Positions 45,776 to 55,679 of a stretch of DNA of 64,000 bases are shown piece after piece (the first letter of the stretch is position 1; each line of letters opens with the position of its first letter). The notes below the pieces were generated by a model, which saw only the letters and a list, made by a program, of their open reading frames with translations, was not told where the DNA came from and searched no databases. Both the position numbers and the translations under genes were made by a program. This DNA is from Asticcacaulis sp. SL142. GTDB lineage: Bacteria; Pseudomonadota; Alphaproteobacteria; Caulobacterales; Caulobacteraceae. The stretch covers positions 1,203,501 to 1,267,500 of the forward strand of contig NZ_CP113061.1 in NCBI RefSeq assembly GCF_026625745.1, read 5' to 3'.

Positions 45776-46654
45776 TTAGTTGGAGCGCATCTGGTCAAGG
45801 CTGTCAATTATGTGCCGTGCCAACATAGTGCCGGCCGGACCTAGCCCGTCGGCAGTCAACATGGCGATTTCGGCATCGGCAAGATCAGGCAAGCCCAGCC
45901 AGTGGTCAGCCACCCTGACGCCCTTGGGTATCATATTGGCGGGCAGGACGCTGACGCCTAACCCCGACCTCACCGCCGCCAGGGTGCCCGTCAGACTAGG
46001 GCTGGTATAGCCTATGCGCCAGTTCCGACCCTGACGCGCCAACGCGGCCAGGGCGCGGGCCCGGTAGATGCACGGCGGCGGGGAAAGCGCCAGGGTAAGT
46101 GCCGTATCGTTGACCGAGCCAGACGCTCCCCTTGAGAGCTCTCCGGTCACCCAGACCAGCGGTTCGCGCCACACCCGAACACCGCCGTCCACCGTCTGAG
46201 GGTCGCGTTTAACCAGTACAATATCGTGCTGGCCCTGCTCGAACGCCTTGACGAGGTTCAGGGTCAGGTCGCAACTGACATTGAGCAGCACCCGCGGATG
46301 CAGGGCGCGAAACGCGGCAAGAACATCGGGGAGGTAGTGGGTGGCAAAATCCTCCGGCGTACCCAGACGAATCTCGCCCTCAACCTCCGGCTCATGCATC
46401 CGTGAAAAGGCTTCGCGCTGGAGGTCCAGAATAGATCGCGCATAACCCAGAAATATTTCTCCCTCATGCGTCAGCTTCACATAGCGCTGCGTCCGCTGAA
46501 ACAGGGCATGGCCGACACTGTCCTCAAGGCGGCGTATCTGCATACTTAGGGCGGATTGGCTTCGACCCACCTTATCGGCGGCGCGGGTGAAATTTAAGGT
46601 TTCAGCCAGGGCCATGAAGGCCTTCAAAGTCTGACTATCGGTATTGAATGACAT
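45776..46654 (-). CDS. LysR-family transcriptional regulator
   Basis: 292 residues. The N-terminal HTH is MSFNTDSQTLKAFMALAETLNFTRAADKVGRSQSALSMQIRRLEDSVGHALFQR. The C-terminal effector domain has the periplasmic-binding-protein fold (EIRLGTPEDFATHYLPDVLAAFRALHPRV onward). It is divergent from the SbtA-like permease gene across about 90 bp containing an ATCG/CGAT palindrome, the standard layout for an autoregulator of a neighbouring transporter. Confidence 0.9.
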   Translation of the reverse strand: MSFNTDSQTLKAFMALAETLNFTRAADKVGRSQSALSMQIRRLEDSVGHALFQRTQRYVKLTHEGEIFLGYARSILDLQREAFSRMHEPEVEGEIRLGTPEDFATHYLPDVLAAFRALHPRVLLNVSCDLTLNLVKAFEQGQHDIVLVKRDPQTVDGGVRVWREPLVWVTGELSRGASGSVNDTALTLALSPPPCIYRARALAALARQGRNWRIGYTSPSLTGTLAAVRSGLGVSVLPANMIPKGVRVADHWLGLPDLADAEIAMLTADGLGPAGTMLARHIIDSLDQMRSN

Positions 46655-46667
46655 CGGTTATCTATGA

Positions 46668-46683
46668 ATCGAATAATTGCGAT
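46668..46683. promoter_or_regulatory. LysR-type binding site candidate
   Basis: ATCG-N8-CGAT, a 16-bp inverted repeat 14 bp upstream of the LysR start and 63 bp upstream of the permease ATG. Position and form match a LysR recognition site but spacing differs from the canonical T-N11-A. Confidence 0.4.
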
Positions 46684-46745
46684 AAGAATATTCCATTTTA
46701 CGAATAACAGCAACTCCTCTACCCCGACGTCCAGTGGAGGTGAAG

Positions 46746-47699
46746 ATGAGTTTTTCTTTGGTTCAGGGCATGGTTTCCGCCCCGGTTCTGTTTTTCGGTC
46801 TTGGCATCTTTGCGGGTCTTGTTCGCTCCAACCTGAGCGTGCCGCGTAGCATCAGTCAGTTCCTGTCGATCTTCCTGATGATGGCGATCGGCCTTAAGGG
46901 GGGTATGGCTCTAAGAGCGGAAGGCGTGCCAACGCTCGAATTTGCCGCTACCCTCGTTATTGGCATACTGTTCGGGCTGATTCAGCCCGTGATCGGCTAT
47001 GCGCTTTTAAAGTTTACCACTTCGCTCGACAGGGCGACGGCTGCCGCAACGGCGGCGCACTATGGTTCTGTTAGCATCGTCACCTTCGCGACCGCCGTCA
47101 GCTATCTGGAACTCAATCAGGTGGCCTTCGCGGGCTATATTGTTGCCGTGGTGGCTATGATGGAGGCCCCGGCGATTGTGTCTGGGCTGATGCTGGCACG
47201 CGGTAAGGGGGCGCAAAAGCGGTTCGGTCACCTTCTGGCAGAGACCGCCACTAACGGCGCGGTCTTGCTACTCATTGGTTCACTGCTCATTGGTGCGGCC
47301 CTCGGATCAAGCAGGTTAACCGGCGTAAGTGCCCTGTTCATTGACCCGTTCCAGGGCGTTCTTTGCCTGTTCCTGCTCGACATGGGGCTGACCGTTAGCC
47401 GAAACCTCGTGCACGTCCGGCAGTTCTCGTTAGGCTTGTTGGCTTTCGGGCTATATATGCCCCTGATCGGTGCCGTTTTGGGTTTAATCGCCAGCCGAAT
47501 AATTGGTCTGGACGATGGAACGGCCTTCTTGTTTACGGTCCTGTGCGCCTCGGCGTCTTACATCGCCGTTCCGGCCGCGATGCGCGTCGCCTTGCCCCAG
47601 GCACAGCAAGCGATCTACGTACCCATGAGCCTTGCCATAACCTTTCCGTTCAATATCCTGATAGGTATTCCTACATACTTTTACCTAACCCATCTATGA
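46746..47699 (+). CDS. SbtA-like sodium-dependent bicarbonate-type permease (DUF897)
   Basis: 317 residues from the ATG at 46746, with GGAGG 5 bases ahead. About ten membrane segments. Pattern is SbtA/DUF897: SVPRSISQFLSIFLMMAIGLKGGMALR, RATAAATAAHYGSVSIVTFATAVSYLEL, and FLFTVLCASASYIAVPAAMRVALPQAQQAIYVPMSLAITFPFNILIGIP. Cyanobacterial SbtA takes up bicarbonate with Na+; in heterotrophs the substrate is not certain. Divergent from a LysR-type regulator that probably controls it. Confidence 0.85.
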   Translation: MSFSLVQGMVSAPVLFFGLGIFAGLVRSNLSVPRSISQFLSIFLMMAIGLKGGMALRAEGVPTLEFAATLVIGILFGLIQPVIGYALLKFTTSLDRATAAATAAHYGSVSIVTFATAVSYLELNQVAFAGYIVAVVAMMEAPAIVSGLMLARGKGAQKRFGHLLAETATNGAVLLLIGSLLIGAALGSSRLTGVSALFIDPFQGVLCLFLLDMGLTVSRNLVHVRQFSLGLLAFGLYMPLIGAVLGLIASRIIGLDDGTAFLFTVLCASASYIAVPAAMRVALPQAQQAIYVPMSLAITFPFNILIGIPTYFYLTHL

Positions 47700-48209
47700 C
47701 ACCTTAATATGGAGCCCCTAAGGCTTGCCTCGGAAATTGTGATGGAGGCATACCGCCACGGAAAGCGTGCCATCTTACGCCGCTCCAGTTGTCCGGCTAA
47801 CGGCTTGCCAACCAGCTACGCACCGCGGTGCCGGACCTACAACGCTACCTGAGTTTGGCGTTATGCCGCCTGATCGGGATCTGGCTCATAAGCACAGTGT
47901 TAAAAAAGTTAATGGCCGTTCCAGATGAGCGGAGCTTTGTTGCGCAGGCGATAACTCCCGGACGAAGTGCGACAGATTTCCCACAGGTTGGTGTCTAAAA
48001 CCTATGTGATTTCCCTCGGGGCTCAATCGCTTAATCAGTCTCGATCGCCCGATAACACTAGCTTAAGTTCACCGGAAGTGACTGCCCCTGGGCAAAAAAG
48101 CTGATTAATTATAATATTATTGAACAACGGCTTGATTTTCACCGACTCCAGTATATCGTATAATTTATATAGCCCGAATTTAAAGCAGGGCTCACGACAA
48201 GGGAAACAC
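47700..48209. other. Intergenic region between SbtA-like permease and glycoside hydrolase cluster
   Basis: About 510 bp. No frame longer than a few dozen codons looks coding. The last 90 bp are AT-rich (ATTATAATATTATTG and TATAATTTATATAG) and probably hold the promoter of the hydrolase cluster. The rest may be gene debris that I cannot name. Confidence 0.4.
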
Positions 48210-50798
48210 ATGAGACATTTTATCCGCAGCAGCCTGCTCGCTGGCGTTGCCTTTCTGGGACAATGCGCCCTGCCTTCAGCCTCATATGCCCAAGCGGCGC
48301 CAGCTATTGCTGCCGCGGACAAGGAGGCTCGTAACGGCGTCCTTAAACCCCAGACTGTCCTTGATAGGATGAGGTTCCTCGATAATCAGGACTGGGATTG
48401 GTACACGGCTAATGTGCCGATGTTAGAAACACCGGATAAAGAGATCGACGCCACCTACTATTATCGCTTCGACATGATGACGAAGCACTTCGTCTACGGG
48501 TCGCCGGAACACGGCTATTCGGTCACAGAGTTCATCGACCGCCCATGGTGGTCGGGCACCTACGGCGCAATTGTAGCCCCGGTGGGGTTGCAGTTCTCAG
48601 ACATGCGCTGGTTGAAGGATCAGCGCGTCACCCGTGATTATGCCCGCTACTGGTTTCATACACCGGGCGCTCAACCACGAAATTATAGCAACTGGTTTGG
48701 TGCAAGCATGTGGGGTCTCTATGAGACCTGGGGTGACAAGTCGTTCGTCTTGAGCTTGCTTCCTGACATGGTGGAGCAATATAGCGGTTGGGAGCGGGAC
48801 CGTTACAATGCCGATTTCAAGATGTTCTATCAAACTGGACATCAAGATGGCATGGAAACCAATATTAACTCGCGACAAGTCAAAGACTGGTTTTCAGGGG
48901 CACCTGGTTTCCGCCCCACACTGAACAGCTATCTGTATGCGGACGCTGTGGCGATCTCAAATACGGCCGCTTTGGCGGGTGATGCTGACACGGCCAAGCT
49001 CTATTCGGCCAAAGCCGCCGATCTGCGGGCTCAAGTCCAAAATCGTTTGTGGGATCCCAAGCGTCAGCATTTCTTCCATATGTTCTCTCAAGACGAGCAG
49101 GACGGAATAAAGGCTGGAACGCTTACTTACGAGACGGGTAAGTATGCGGGTAACACGCACGGTCGTGAACTCCTCGGCTTTGTGCCTTGGCAATTCAATC
49201 TGCCCGACCCGAAGGCGAAGGTCGACTATGCGGCGGCATGGAAGACGATTATGGACCCGAACGGGTTTTTCGCGCCGTATGGACCGACCACGGTCGAGCG
49301 GAACGACCCCCAGTTCAAGATAACGCCTCGTTGCTGCGTCTGGAGCGGCGATTCATGGCCTTACGCCACAGCGCAAACTCTTGAAGCGATGGCCAACCTG
49401 CTTAACAACTATGAGCAGGTCTATGTCACTAAGGCCGACTATGTGAAGCTTTTAAAGGTCTATACCCTCACACAGCGCCACGAGGGTAAGCCTTACATCG
49501 CGGAAGCGGCTAATCCGGACACCGGTGCCTGGCAAATTGTGGATGGCCATAGCGAGCATTATTTCCACTCGTCCTACATCGACCTTGTCATTACCGGACT
49601 GGCGGGCTTGCGCCCGCGTGCCGACGACGTGCTGGAGGTCAATCCGCTGTTTCCGGCAGAGTGGGCCTATTTTGCATTGGATGACATTTCCTATCACGGT
49701 CATAACGTCTCGATCCTGTGGGACCAGGACGGCACGCGCTACAACAAGGGCAAGGGCCTGACCCTCATCGTCGATGGCAAGATCGCCGGCAACGCCCCTA
49801 CCCTGCAGAAGCTTGAGGTCGCCATACCGGCGCCTGTACCTGCGCTGCCGACTGACGCTGCGATTAATTTCGCCGTTAATAATGAAGGCAGCTATTTCCC
49901 CAATTTTACCGCATCCTTCAGTGATCCCAAGACGGCGTTGCAGCGGCTCAATGACGGGGTCGCCTGGTATCTCAACGCCCCGCCCAACCGTTGGACCACG
50001 GAGGGTTCACCGAATAAGTCTGACACCTTGGTGATGAACTTTGGGGCGGTTCGACCTGTCTCATCGCTCAAACTTTATTTCCTGGATGATGGCGACACGT
50101 TGCGCCCACCTAAAGACTATGAGGTTGAGTACTGGAAAGACGGCGCGTGGCTTAAAGTGCCCGCAAGCACCAAATATCCTAAACAACCCGAAGGTCGTCG
50201 ACCGAATATTGTCACCTTTGCGGATCCCGTTTCGGCTGAAAAATTCCGCTTCACCTTTATTCATAGCCCGGGCAGCTTCACCGGATTGTCGGAAGTTGAG
50301 GCGTGGGGTCATGCCACTCTCCCCTTGTCTGTACCTACGGCTGAAATCGATGATCTGGCTTACAATCCAGGACATCAGGAATACCCCAAGGCAAGTGCGT
50401 CCTATACGTCCAACTTTGACAAGATCGAAGAGGTCAATGACGGCAAGGTTTTCTTCTCATCCAACTCCAGAAACCGCTGGACAGCCTTTGAATCCCCCAA
50501 TGAGACGGATTGGATTCAGATCGATTTTGGCGCGAAAAAGACGGTTGGACGTGTCGATCTTTATTTGTTTGGCGATGGCGCAGGTATTCGCTCCCCCCTT
50601 GGTTATTCATTGATCTTTTGGAATGGCACGGACTGGAAGCCGATGGAGATCGTGTCAATGACACCAAATCAGCCGACACAGGGGACAGTTAATAGCGTTC
50701 AAGTGAAACCGGTGAAAGCCAGCAAGGTCGGCGTCATCTTCAAACATGATTCACCGGGTCGTACCGGTCTTACCGAGCTTATGGTATTTGAGAAATAA
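48210..50798 (+). CDS. Secreted MGH1-like glycoside hydrolase with two discoidin domains
   Basis: 862 residues from the ATG at 48210 (AAGGG 7 bases ahead). Sec signal peptide to SASYAQA. The central (alpha/alpha)6-barrel of the MGH1/GH63-like type runs over about residues 60-550, with NWFGASMWGLYETWGDKSFV, NSYLYADAVAISNTAALAGD and CCVWSGDSWPYATAQTLEAM blocks. The C-terminus carries two discoidin/F5-8C-like modules (from about residues 580 and 730; both have an NRWT(T/A)xxSPN pattern). Substrate unknown. It begins a three-gene plus-strand run with GH43 and GH31 genes. Confidence 0.75.
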   Translation: MRHFIRSSLLAGVAFLGQCALPSASYAQAAPAIAAADKEARNGVLKPQTVLDRMRFLDNQDWDWYTANVPMLETPDKEIDATYYYRFDMMTKHFVYGSPEHGYSVTEFIDRPWWSGTYGAIVAPVGLQFSDMRWLKDQRVTRDYARYWFHTPGAQPRNYSNWFGASMWGLYETWGDKSFVLSLLPDMVEQYSGWERDRYNADFKMFYQTGHQDGMETNINSRQVKDWFSGAPGFRPTLNSYLYADAVAISNTAALAGDADTAKLYSAKAADLRAQVQNRLWDPKRQHFFHMFSQDEQDGIKAGTLTYETGKYAGNTHGRELLGFVPWQFNLPDPKAKVDYAAAWKTIMDPNGFFAPYGPTTVERNDPQFKITPRCCVWSGDSWPYATAQTLEAMANLLNNYEQVYVTKADYVKLLKVYTLTQRHEGKPYIAEAANPDTGAWQIVDGHSEHYFHSSYIDLVITGLAGLRPRADDVLEVNPLFPAEWAYFALDDISYHGHNVSILWDQDGTRYNKGKGLTLIVDGKIAGNAPTLQKLEVAIPAPVPALPTDAAINFAVNNEGSYFPNFTASFSDPKTALQRLNDGVAWYLNAPPNRWTTEGSPNKSDTLVMNFGAVRPVSSLKLYFLDDGDTLRPPKDYEVEYWKDGAWLKVPASTKYPKQPEGRRPNIVTFADPVSAEKFRFTFIHSPGSFTGLSEVEAWGHATLPLSVPTAEIDDLAYNPGHQEYPKASASYTSNFDKIEEVNDGKVFFSSNSRNRWTAFESPNETDWIQIDFGAKKTVGRVDLYLFGDGAGIRSPLGYSLIFWNGTDWKPMEIVSMTPNQPTQGTVNSVQVKPVKASKVGVIFKHDSPGRTGLTELMVFEK

Positions 50799-50854
50799 GG
50801 TCATAGGCTCGCTTAGTCATCGTATTTAATCTCCTTTTTTAAAGAAGACGAATT

Positions 50855-52447
50855 ATGTCGCCCTTAAACTATGCCGTACTGACGGCCAGCCTGGCCTTGT
50901 GCGCAGGCAATGCTATCGCCCAGCAAGCTCCGCTCAATGCGCCGGCATCCATTGCCATACATCGAGACTATAACACCCTGATTTCCGACGGCAGCCGGTA
51001 TTCTGCTGACCCGGCGCCACTGGTGGTTGGTGACACGTTCTACATACTGTCCGGACGTGACGAGGCACCAGTGGACGCTGGCGGCTTTAAAATGCTGAAC
51101 TGGCAAATCTTCGAAGCCAGTAATCCCGCTTCAAGGGAGTGGAAGCTTTATCCCGATATATTGCGCCCTGAGAAAGTCTTTGCATGGGCACAGGAGGACG
51201 GGGCGTGGGCCTCCCAAATCATTCAAGGTAGGGATAAGCGCTTTTATCTTTATTCGCCAGTCAGGGCCAAAAGCTGCGATACAGATGACTGTTTTGGCAT
51301 CGGGGTTGCCGTTGCCGACAGCCCGTTAGGGCCCTATACCGACCTTCACCCGGAAGGCCCCATTCTCTCTCAGTCTACGCCGGTCAGAAACACAATTCAT
51401 AATATAGATCCGACCGTTTTGATTGATGACGATGGCCGCGTCTATATCTATTGGGGCACGTTCGGACAGCTTAAAGGCATTGAACTGGAGGCGGACATGA
51501 AGACGCCAAAGGGTACGCCGATTGATGTAACCACACTGACTGGTTTCTTTGAGGCGCCATGGATTCTTAAGCGAAACGGCGTCTATTATATGGCCTATGC
51601 CGCCAATAATGCCAGCCCGACCTCATCGTGCACCGAAGCCGTTTATCATGCCTGCCAGGCATATGGCACGGCCACCTCCCCGCTCGGCCCCTGGACCTAT
51701 CGCGGCGTATTTCTTGACCCGGTAACCTCAGCCACATCCCATGCTGGCATAGTCCCCTATAAGGACAAATGGTATATCACCTACCACAACGGCGATGCCA
51801 AAGACGGCAGCCATTTCCGTCGCAGTGTTGCGGTGGACGAGCTATTCTGGGACGACACGGTCTCTCCGCCCGCTATTAAAAAAGTCGTTCAGACCCGCCC
51901 GCCAGTTGATTCAACGCCGACAAACAATGTTGCCCTCACCGCGCGTATAACGGCCTTTAATACCCCTCTGCCGGTTCAGTATCGTTTGCGAGCCCTTACG
52001 GACGGCAGAGTCCCGCCCGCGCCCTTGCCGCCCGACATGTGGGGGAACTGGACCGGACGAAACGATGCCCCCAAAGGCTGGATACAATACCAATGGGATA
52101 AGGCGGTCACCATTGATGGAACTAGCCTCTACTTCTGGGGCGACCAACCCACCGGGGCGGGTGCCGGAGTCGCTATACCTAAAGCCTGGCATGTTGAGTA
52201 CTGGGATGAAAAAGAATGGCAAGCCGTGAGCCCAACGCAACCTTACAGGACCAAATCCGGTGATTATTCAAAGGTCGCCTTTAAACCGGTAACCACACGC
52301 TGCCTTCGTGCGGTGCTTGATGCCTCAACCGACGGCAAAACCTACGCCGCCTTCGGCGTACTGGAATGGCAGGTTTCATCCAAGTTTAAAATCATACCGC
52401 CGCAGTCAAAACCGCCAATTGACGGGGCTCCTGACTGTGCAAAGTAA
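50855..52447 (+). CDS. Secreted GH43 family glycoside hydrolase with C-terminal binding module
   Basis: 530 residues. Signal peptide to GNAIAQQ. Five-bladed propeller features of GH43: the catalytic base region YSADPAPLVVGDTFYILSGRDE, the transition-state Asp in IDPTVLIDDDGRVYIYWG, and the acid Glu in TGFFEAPWILKRNGVYYMAYAANN. A discoidin/CBM-like C-terminal domain from about residue 360 contains DMWGNWTGR and a Trp-rich sheet. Such enzymes are beta-xylosidases or alpha-L-arabinofuranosidases. Starts 56 bp after the previous hydrolase gene. Confidence 0.88.
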   Translation: MSPLNYAVLTASLALCAGNAIAQQAPLNAPASIAIHRDYNTLISDGSRYSADPAPLVVGDTFYILSGRDEAPVDAGGFKMLNWQIFEASNPASREWKLYPDILRPEKVFAWAQEDGAWASQIIQGRDKRFYLYSPVRAKSCDTDDCFGIGVAVADSPLGPYTDLHPEGPILSQSTPVRNTIHNIDPTVLIDDDGRVYIYWGTFGQLKGIELEADMKTPKGTPIDVTTLTGFFEAPWILKRNGVYYMAYAANNASPTSSCTEAVYHACQAYGTATSPLGPWTYRGVFLDPVTSATSHAGIVPYKDKWYITYHNGDAKDGSHFRRSVAVDELFWDDTVSPPAIKKVVQTRPPVDSTPTNNVALTARITAFNTPLPVQYRLRALTDGRVPPAPLPPDMWGNWTGRNDAPKGWIQYQWDKAVTIDGTSLYFWGDQPTGAGAGVAIPKAWHVEYWDEKEWQAVSPTQPYRTKSGDYSKVAFKPVTTRCLRAVLDASTDGKTYAAFGVLEWQVSSKFKIIPPQSKPPIDGAPDCAK

Positions 52448-52534
52448 TAATCCCGCAGGCGCAGCCCCCCCCGCTGCGTCTGCCATTCTCAACTTGAAGC
52501 CCATGGCCATCGTGAAGAAGACTGTATCTAGCCG

Positions 52535-52711
52535 TTAAGCACCGGCCTTTACCTCACTAACCCGCCGTTGAGGCGCGATGTCGTGGAACTCTGGGTCAAT
52601 GGACTTTAACGCCCATCCGCTCTGGTTTACCGCACCGATAAACTCAGACAATTGCCAGTTCAGCGTTTTGCATGATAGGTTCTCAAGAAAGTCAGCCCGC
52701 TTAATCTTCAT
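52535..52711 (-). CDS. Small uncharacterised open frame between GH43 and GH31 genes
   Basis: 58 residues on the minus strand, beginning MKIKRADFLENLSCKTLNWQ and ending SEVKAGA, inside the 316-bp gap between two plus-strand hydrolases. The composition is that of a globular protein and it contains no low-complexity run. No ribosome site is convincing and no family is recognised. It may be the end of a lost gene or chance. Reported because it is the only protein-like frame in the gap. Confidence 0.3.
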   Translation of the reverse strand: MKIKRADFLENLSCKTLNWQLSEFIGAVNQSGWALKSIDPEFHDIAPQRRVSEVKAGA

Positions 52712-52763
52712 TGTGTGCCAGAAATGGTCGGGCGGTTAGAATATTATGAACAGGGAACATCCT

Positions 52764-55679
52764 ATGACGACACGCAGGCTCGTATCGATTGGTGTATTGG
52801 TTTGGGTCGCAATTTTAGGCACAACTGCCGATGCCACACCCGCAACGGGTTTGGACGTTAACGGTCACCTGCTTTCGGTTACATCAAAGTCTCAAGGCTT
52901 CTCGTACTCGCGCACTGATAGCGGCGTTCAAATCCGTGTCGGGATCCAAACTAAGAATATCATTTTTTACGGACCCGGGCTTGTTCGGGTAAATACGACG
53001 CTGGGTGAAAACTTTTGGAAGCACCCCAGCCTGGTCGTTATAGATAAACCCGCCGCGCTAACATTCAATATTTCCGAGACGCCGGATACTCTAACGCTTG
53101 TGAGCGCGTCACTGCATGTGCTCATCGATAAGGCGACCGGTGCGGTTACCTTTTCTGATCTCAACGGCAAGGTATATACTCAGGAAAAACGCGACGCCCC
53201 GCAGACCCTGAAAAATGTCGAGATTGCCGGCGCGCTAACCTACGAAGCCGAAAACACATTCACGCTGAAACCTGATGAAGCCATCTACGGCTTCGGCTTT
53301 GTCGGCGAGGGTGAGATCAATCGCCGTAACAAAGAACTGCTTCTGGTTCAGACGAATATCGGCATCATCATTCCCGTGATGGTCTCTTCCGAACGCTATG
53401 GCATCTTATGGGACACCTATTCCAAGATGCGCTTCAGGGACTCAGCCGAGGGTGCCAGCCTGTGGGCCGAAAGCGCACCCGGGGGCGTCGATTACTACTT
53501 CATGGCCGGTGAGACCATGGACGATGTCGTGAAGGGCTACCGTGAGTTGACGGGTGACGCCCCTATGTACCCAAAGCAAGCGTTCGGTCTTTTCATGAGC
53601 AAGGAGCGGTACCGGACTCAGGATCGGCTCCTGGAGGTGGCCCAGACCTTCCGCAACGAACAGTTCCCGCTCGATTATATCGTACAGGACTGGCAGTATT
53701 GGGGCAGCGATACTGATGGCACCTGGAGCGGCATGATCTGGAATAAGGAACGCTTTCCTGACCCGAAGGGCATGACTAAGACCATCCACGACCTGAACCT
53801 GAAATTGATGGTTTCGATCTGGCCGTCGGTCGGCAATGACACGGATCTGGGTCGTGAGCTTGATGAGCACGATCTGCGCTTTGAGCCCTTGCACTGGATA
53901 TCAAAAAAAGCGCGCATCTATGACGCGTTTAGCCCGCAAGGACGCGAAATCTATTTCAAGCACATCAAAAAGGGCCTTCTGGATGTCGGCGTCGATGCAC
54001 TTTGGATGGATGGCACTGAGGTTGAAGTCGGCACGGCCGTGCACGATGCCGGCGAAACTGAACGCGACATCAAGGGGCTGGGGACCAATGCGCTTGGTGA
54101 CTTCACCCGTTATCTGAACCCCTACTCTCTTGTAACGACGCAAGGCACCTACGACGGGCAGCGCGCAACCTCTAATCAGCGCGTTTTCACGCTGACACGA
54201 TCCGCTTGGGCGGGTGCGCAACGAACGGCCGCAGCATCTTGGTCAGGCGATACAAGAGCGAGTTGGAAAACCCTCAGAGACCAGATTAACGGCGGCGTAA
54301 ACGTCACTATTACAGGCAATCCGTACTGGACTCAGGACACCGGCGGATTCTTTGTGTGGGACTTCTTAGGGGGCGAGAAAAACCCAGCCTACCGCGAACT
54401 CTATGCGCGCTGGGCCCAATACGCGACCTTTAATCCGATCATGCGTATCCATGGCACCAGTATCGAGCGGGAACCTTATATTTTCAAGGATACAGATCCT
54501 GAGATGTATAAGGCCCTGCGCGACTCTGTTTATCTGCGTTACCGGCTCCTGCCCTATATCTACAGCCTGAGCTGGCAAGTCACGCACAACGACTATACGC
54601 TGATGCGGGCGCTGCCGATGGATTTCCCGGGTGACCGCGCAACACACAATATCAGTGATGCCTTCATGTTCGGGCCATCCTTCCTGGTTCATCCGGTCAC
54701 CCGGCCCATGTACCGGTTTGAGCCCCCACCTGCTTCGACCATACCGGCTACAGCTCTGCGCACGCCCGAGGGACAGCCGGGGCTGTCGGGACAGTATTTT
54801 GAAGGCATCAATTTCGACATTCCAAAGGGCAAGACGACGGACTCAACCCTCGACCTGCAGTGGCCGGGGCCACCTTTGGCCGATATGCCAGCAGGCCTCA
54901 CCAGCCTCGACAACTTTTCCGCACGTTGGACAGGCTCGATTGTCGCGCCGGAAGACGGTGAATACGAGCTCGGCGTCGAAGGTGACGACGGCTTCCGGCT
55001 GTTCGTCAATGACAATCTATTTGTTGAAGACTGGAAAAACGGCGCCAAACGCTACAAGAGCGCGCGGATCACCCTAAAAAAAGGGCAGACGATCCCCATC
55101 CGGCTGGAATATTATCAGGCCACCTATGCCCGCGAATTGCGCCTTACGTGGCGCACACCGTCGCAACAGGTTGAACTTGCTCGCACAACCAAGGCCATCG
55201 ATAACCGAGTCGAAACCTATCTGCCGAAAGGGATGGACTGGTATGACTTCTGGACTCATAAGCGCTTCACTGGCGGGCAGTCAGTTGCGAAGACCGTCCC
55301 TCTCCACATCACGCCGCTCTATGTCCGCTCAGGGGCAATCGTACCCATGGGGCCGGTCGTACAATATGCGACGGAGCGGCCAGACGCGGAATATGAGATC
55401 CGGATATATCCCGGAGCGGACGGCAAGTTCACCATATACGAAGACGACAACGAAACCTACGACTACGAAAAGGGGCAATATGCGACTTACGACCTCATTT
55501 GGAACGATGCGTCCAAAACCCTGACGATCGGTGGGCGAAAAGGCGGCTACGAGGGCCTTATCAAAAGCCGAAAGCTGAATTTCGTTCTGTTAGGCGCAAG
55601 TAAAGCCACGGGCATTGATACCGGCACAGCCACAAAGACCGTCACCTACACAGGCAATACAATTTCGATTAAGTTCTAA
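52764..55679 (+). CDS. Secreted GH31 alpha-glycosidase (alpha-xylosidase-like) with PA14 domain
   Basis: 971 residues from the ATG at 52764 (AGGG 8 bases ahead); ATG at 52746 also in frame. Signal peptide ends TADA. The GH31 barrel includes IVQDWQYWGSDTDGTWSGM and the nucleophile region DVGVDALWMDGTEVEVG near residue 420, then RSAWAGAQRTAAASWSGDTRASW and ITGNPYWTQDTGGFF. A PA14 module is inserted near residues 670-800 (GLSGQYFEGINF to RELRLTWRTPSQQ), followed by the C-terminal DUF5110-like part. PA14-bearing GH31 enzymes include xyloglucan-active alpha-xylosidases, so this is the likely role beside the GH43 enzyme. Confidence 0.88.
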   Translation: MTTRRLVSIGVLVWVAILGTTADATPATGLDVNGHLLSVTSKSQGFSYSRTDSGVQIRVGIQTKNIIFYGPGLVRVNTTLGENFWKHPSLVVIDKPAALTFNISETPDTLTLVSASLHVLIDKATGAVTFSDLNGKVYTQEKRDAPQTLKNVEIAGALTYEAENTFTLKPDEAIYGFGFVGEGEINRRNKELLLVQTNIGIIIPVMVSSERYGILWDTYSKMRFRDSAEGASLWAESAPGGVDYYFMAGETMDDVVKGYRELTGDAPMYPKQAFGLFMSKERYRTQDRLLEVAQTFRNEQFPLDYIVQDWQYWGSDTDGTWSGMIWNKERFPDPKGMTKTIHDLNLKLMVSIWPSVGNDTDLGRELDEHDLRFEPLHWISKKARIYDAFSPQGREIYFKHIKKGLLDVGVDALWMDGTEVEVGTAVHDAGETERDIKGLGTNALGDFTRYLNPYSLVTTQGTYDGQRATSNQRVFTLTRSAWAGAQRTAAASWSGDTRASWKTLRDQINGGVNVTITGNPYWTQDTGGFFVWDFLGGEKNPAYRELYARWAQYATFNPIMRIHGTSIEREPYIFKDTDPEMYKALRDSVYLRYRLLPYIYSLSWQVTHNDYTLMRALPMDFPGDRATHNISDAFMFGPSFLVHPVTRPMYRFEPPPASTIPATALRTPEGQPGLSGQYFEGINFDIPKGKTTDSTLDLQWPGPPLADMPAGLTSLDNFSARWTGSIVAPEDGEYELGVEGDDGFRLFVNDNLFVEDWKNGAKRYKSARITLKKGQTIPIRLEYYQATYARELRLTWRTPSQQVELARTTKAIDNRVETYLPKGMDWYDFWTHKRFTGGQSVAKTVPLHITPLYVRSGAIVPMGPVVQYATERPDAEYEIRIYPGADGKFTIYEDDNETYDYEKGQYATYDLIWNDASKTLTIGGRKGGYEGLIKSRKLNFVLLGASKATGIDTGTATKTVTYTGNTISIKF

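Noticed and set aside
48120-48209. Upstream ATG extension of the MGH1-like hydrolase
   Set aside because: It would place 30 residues before a clear signal peptide; the ATG at 48210 has the ribosome site.
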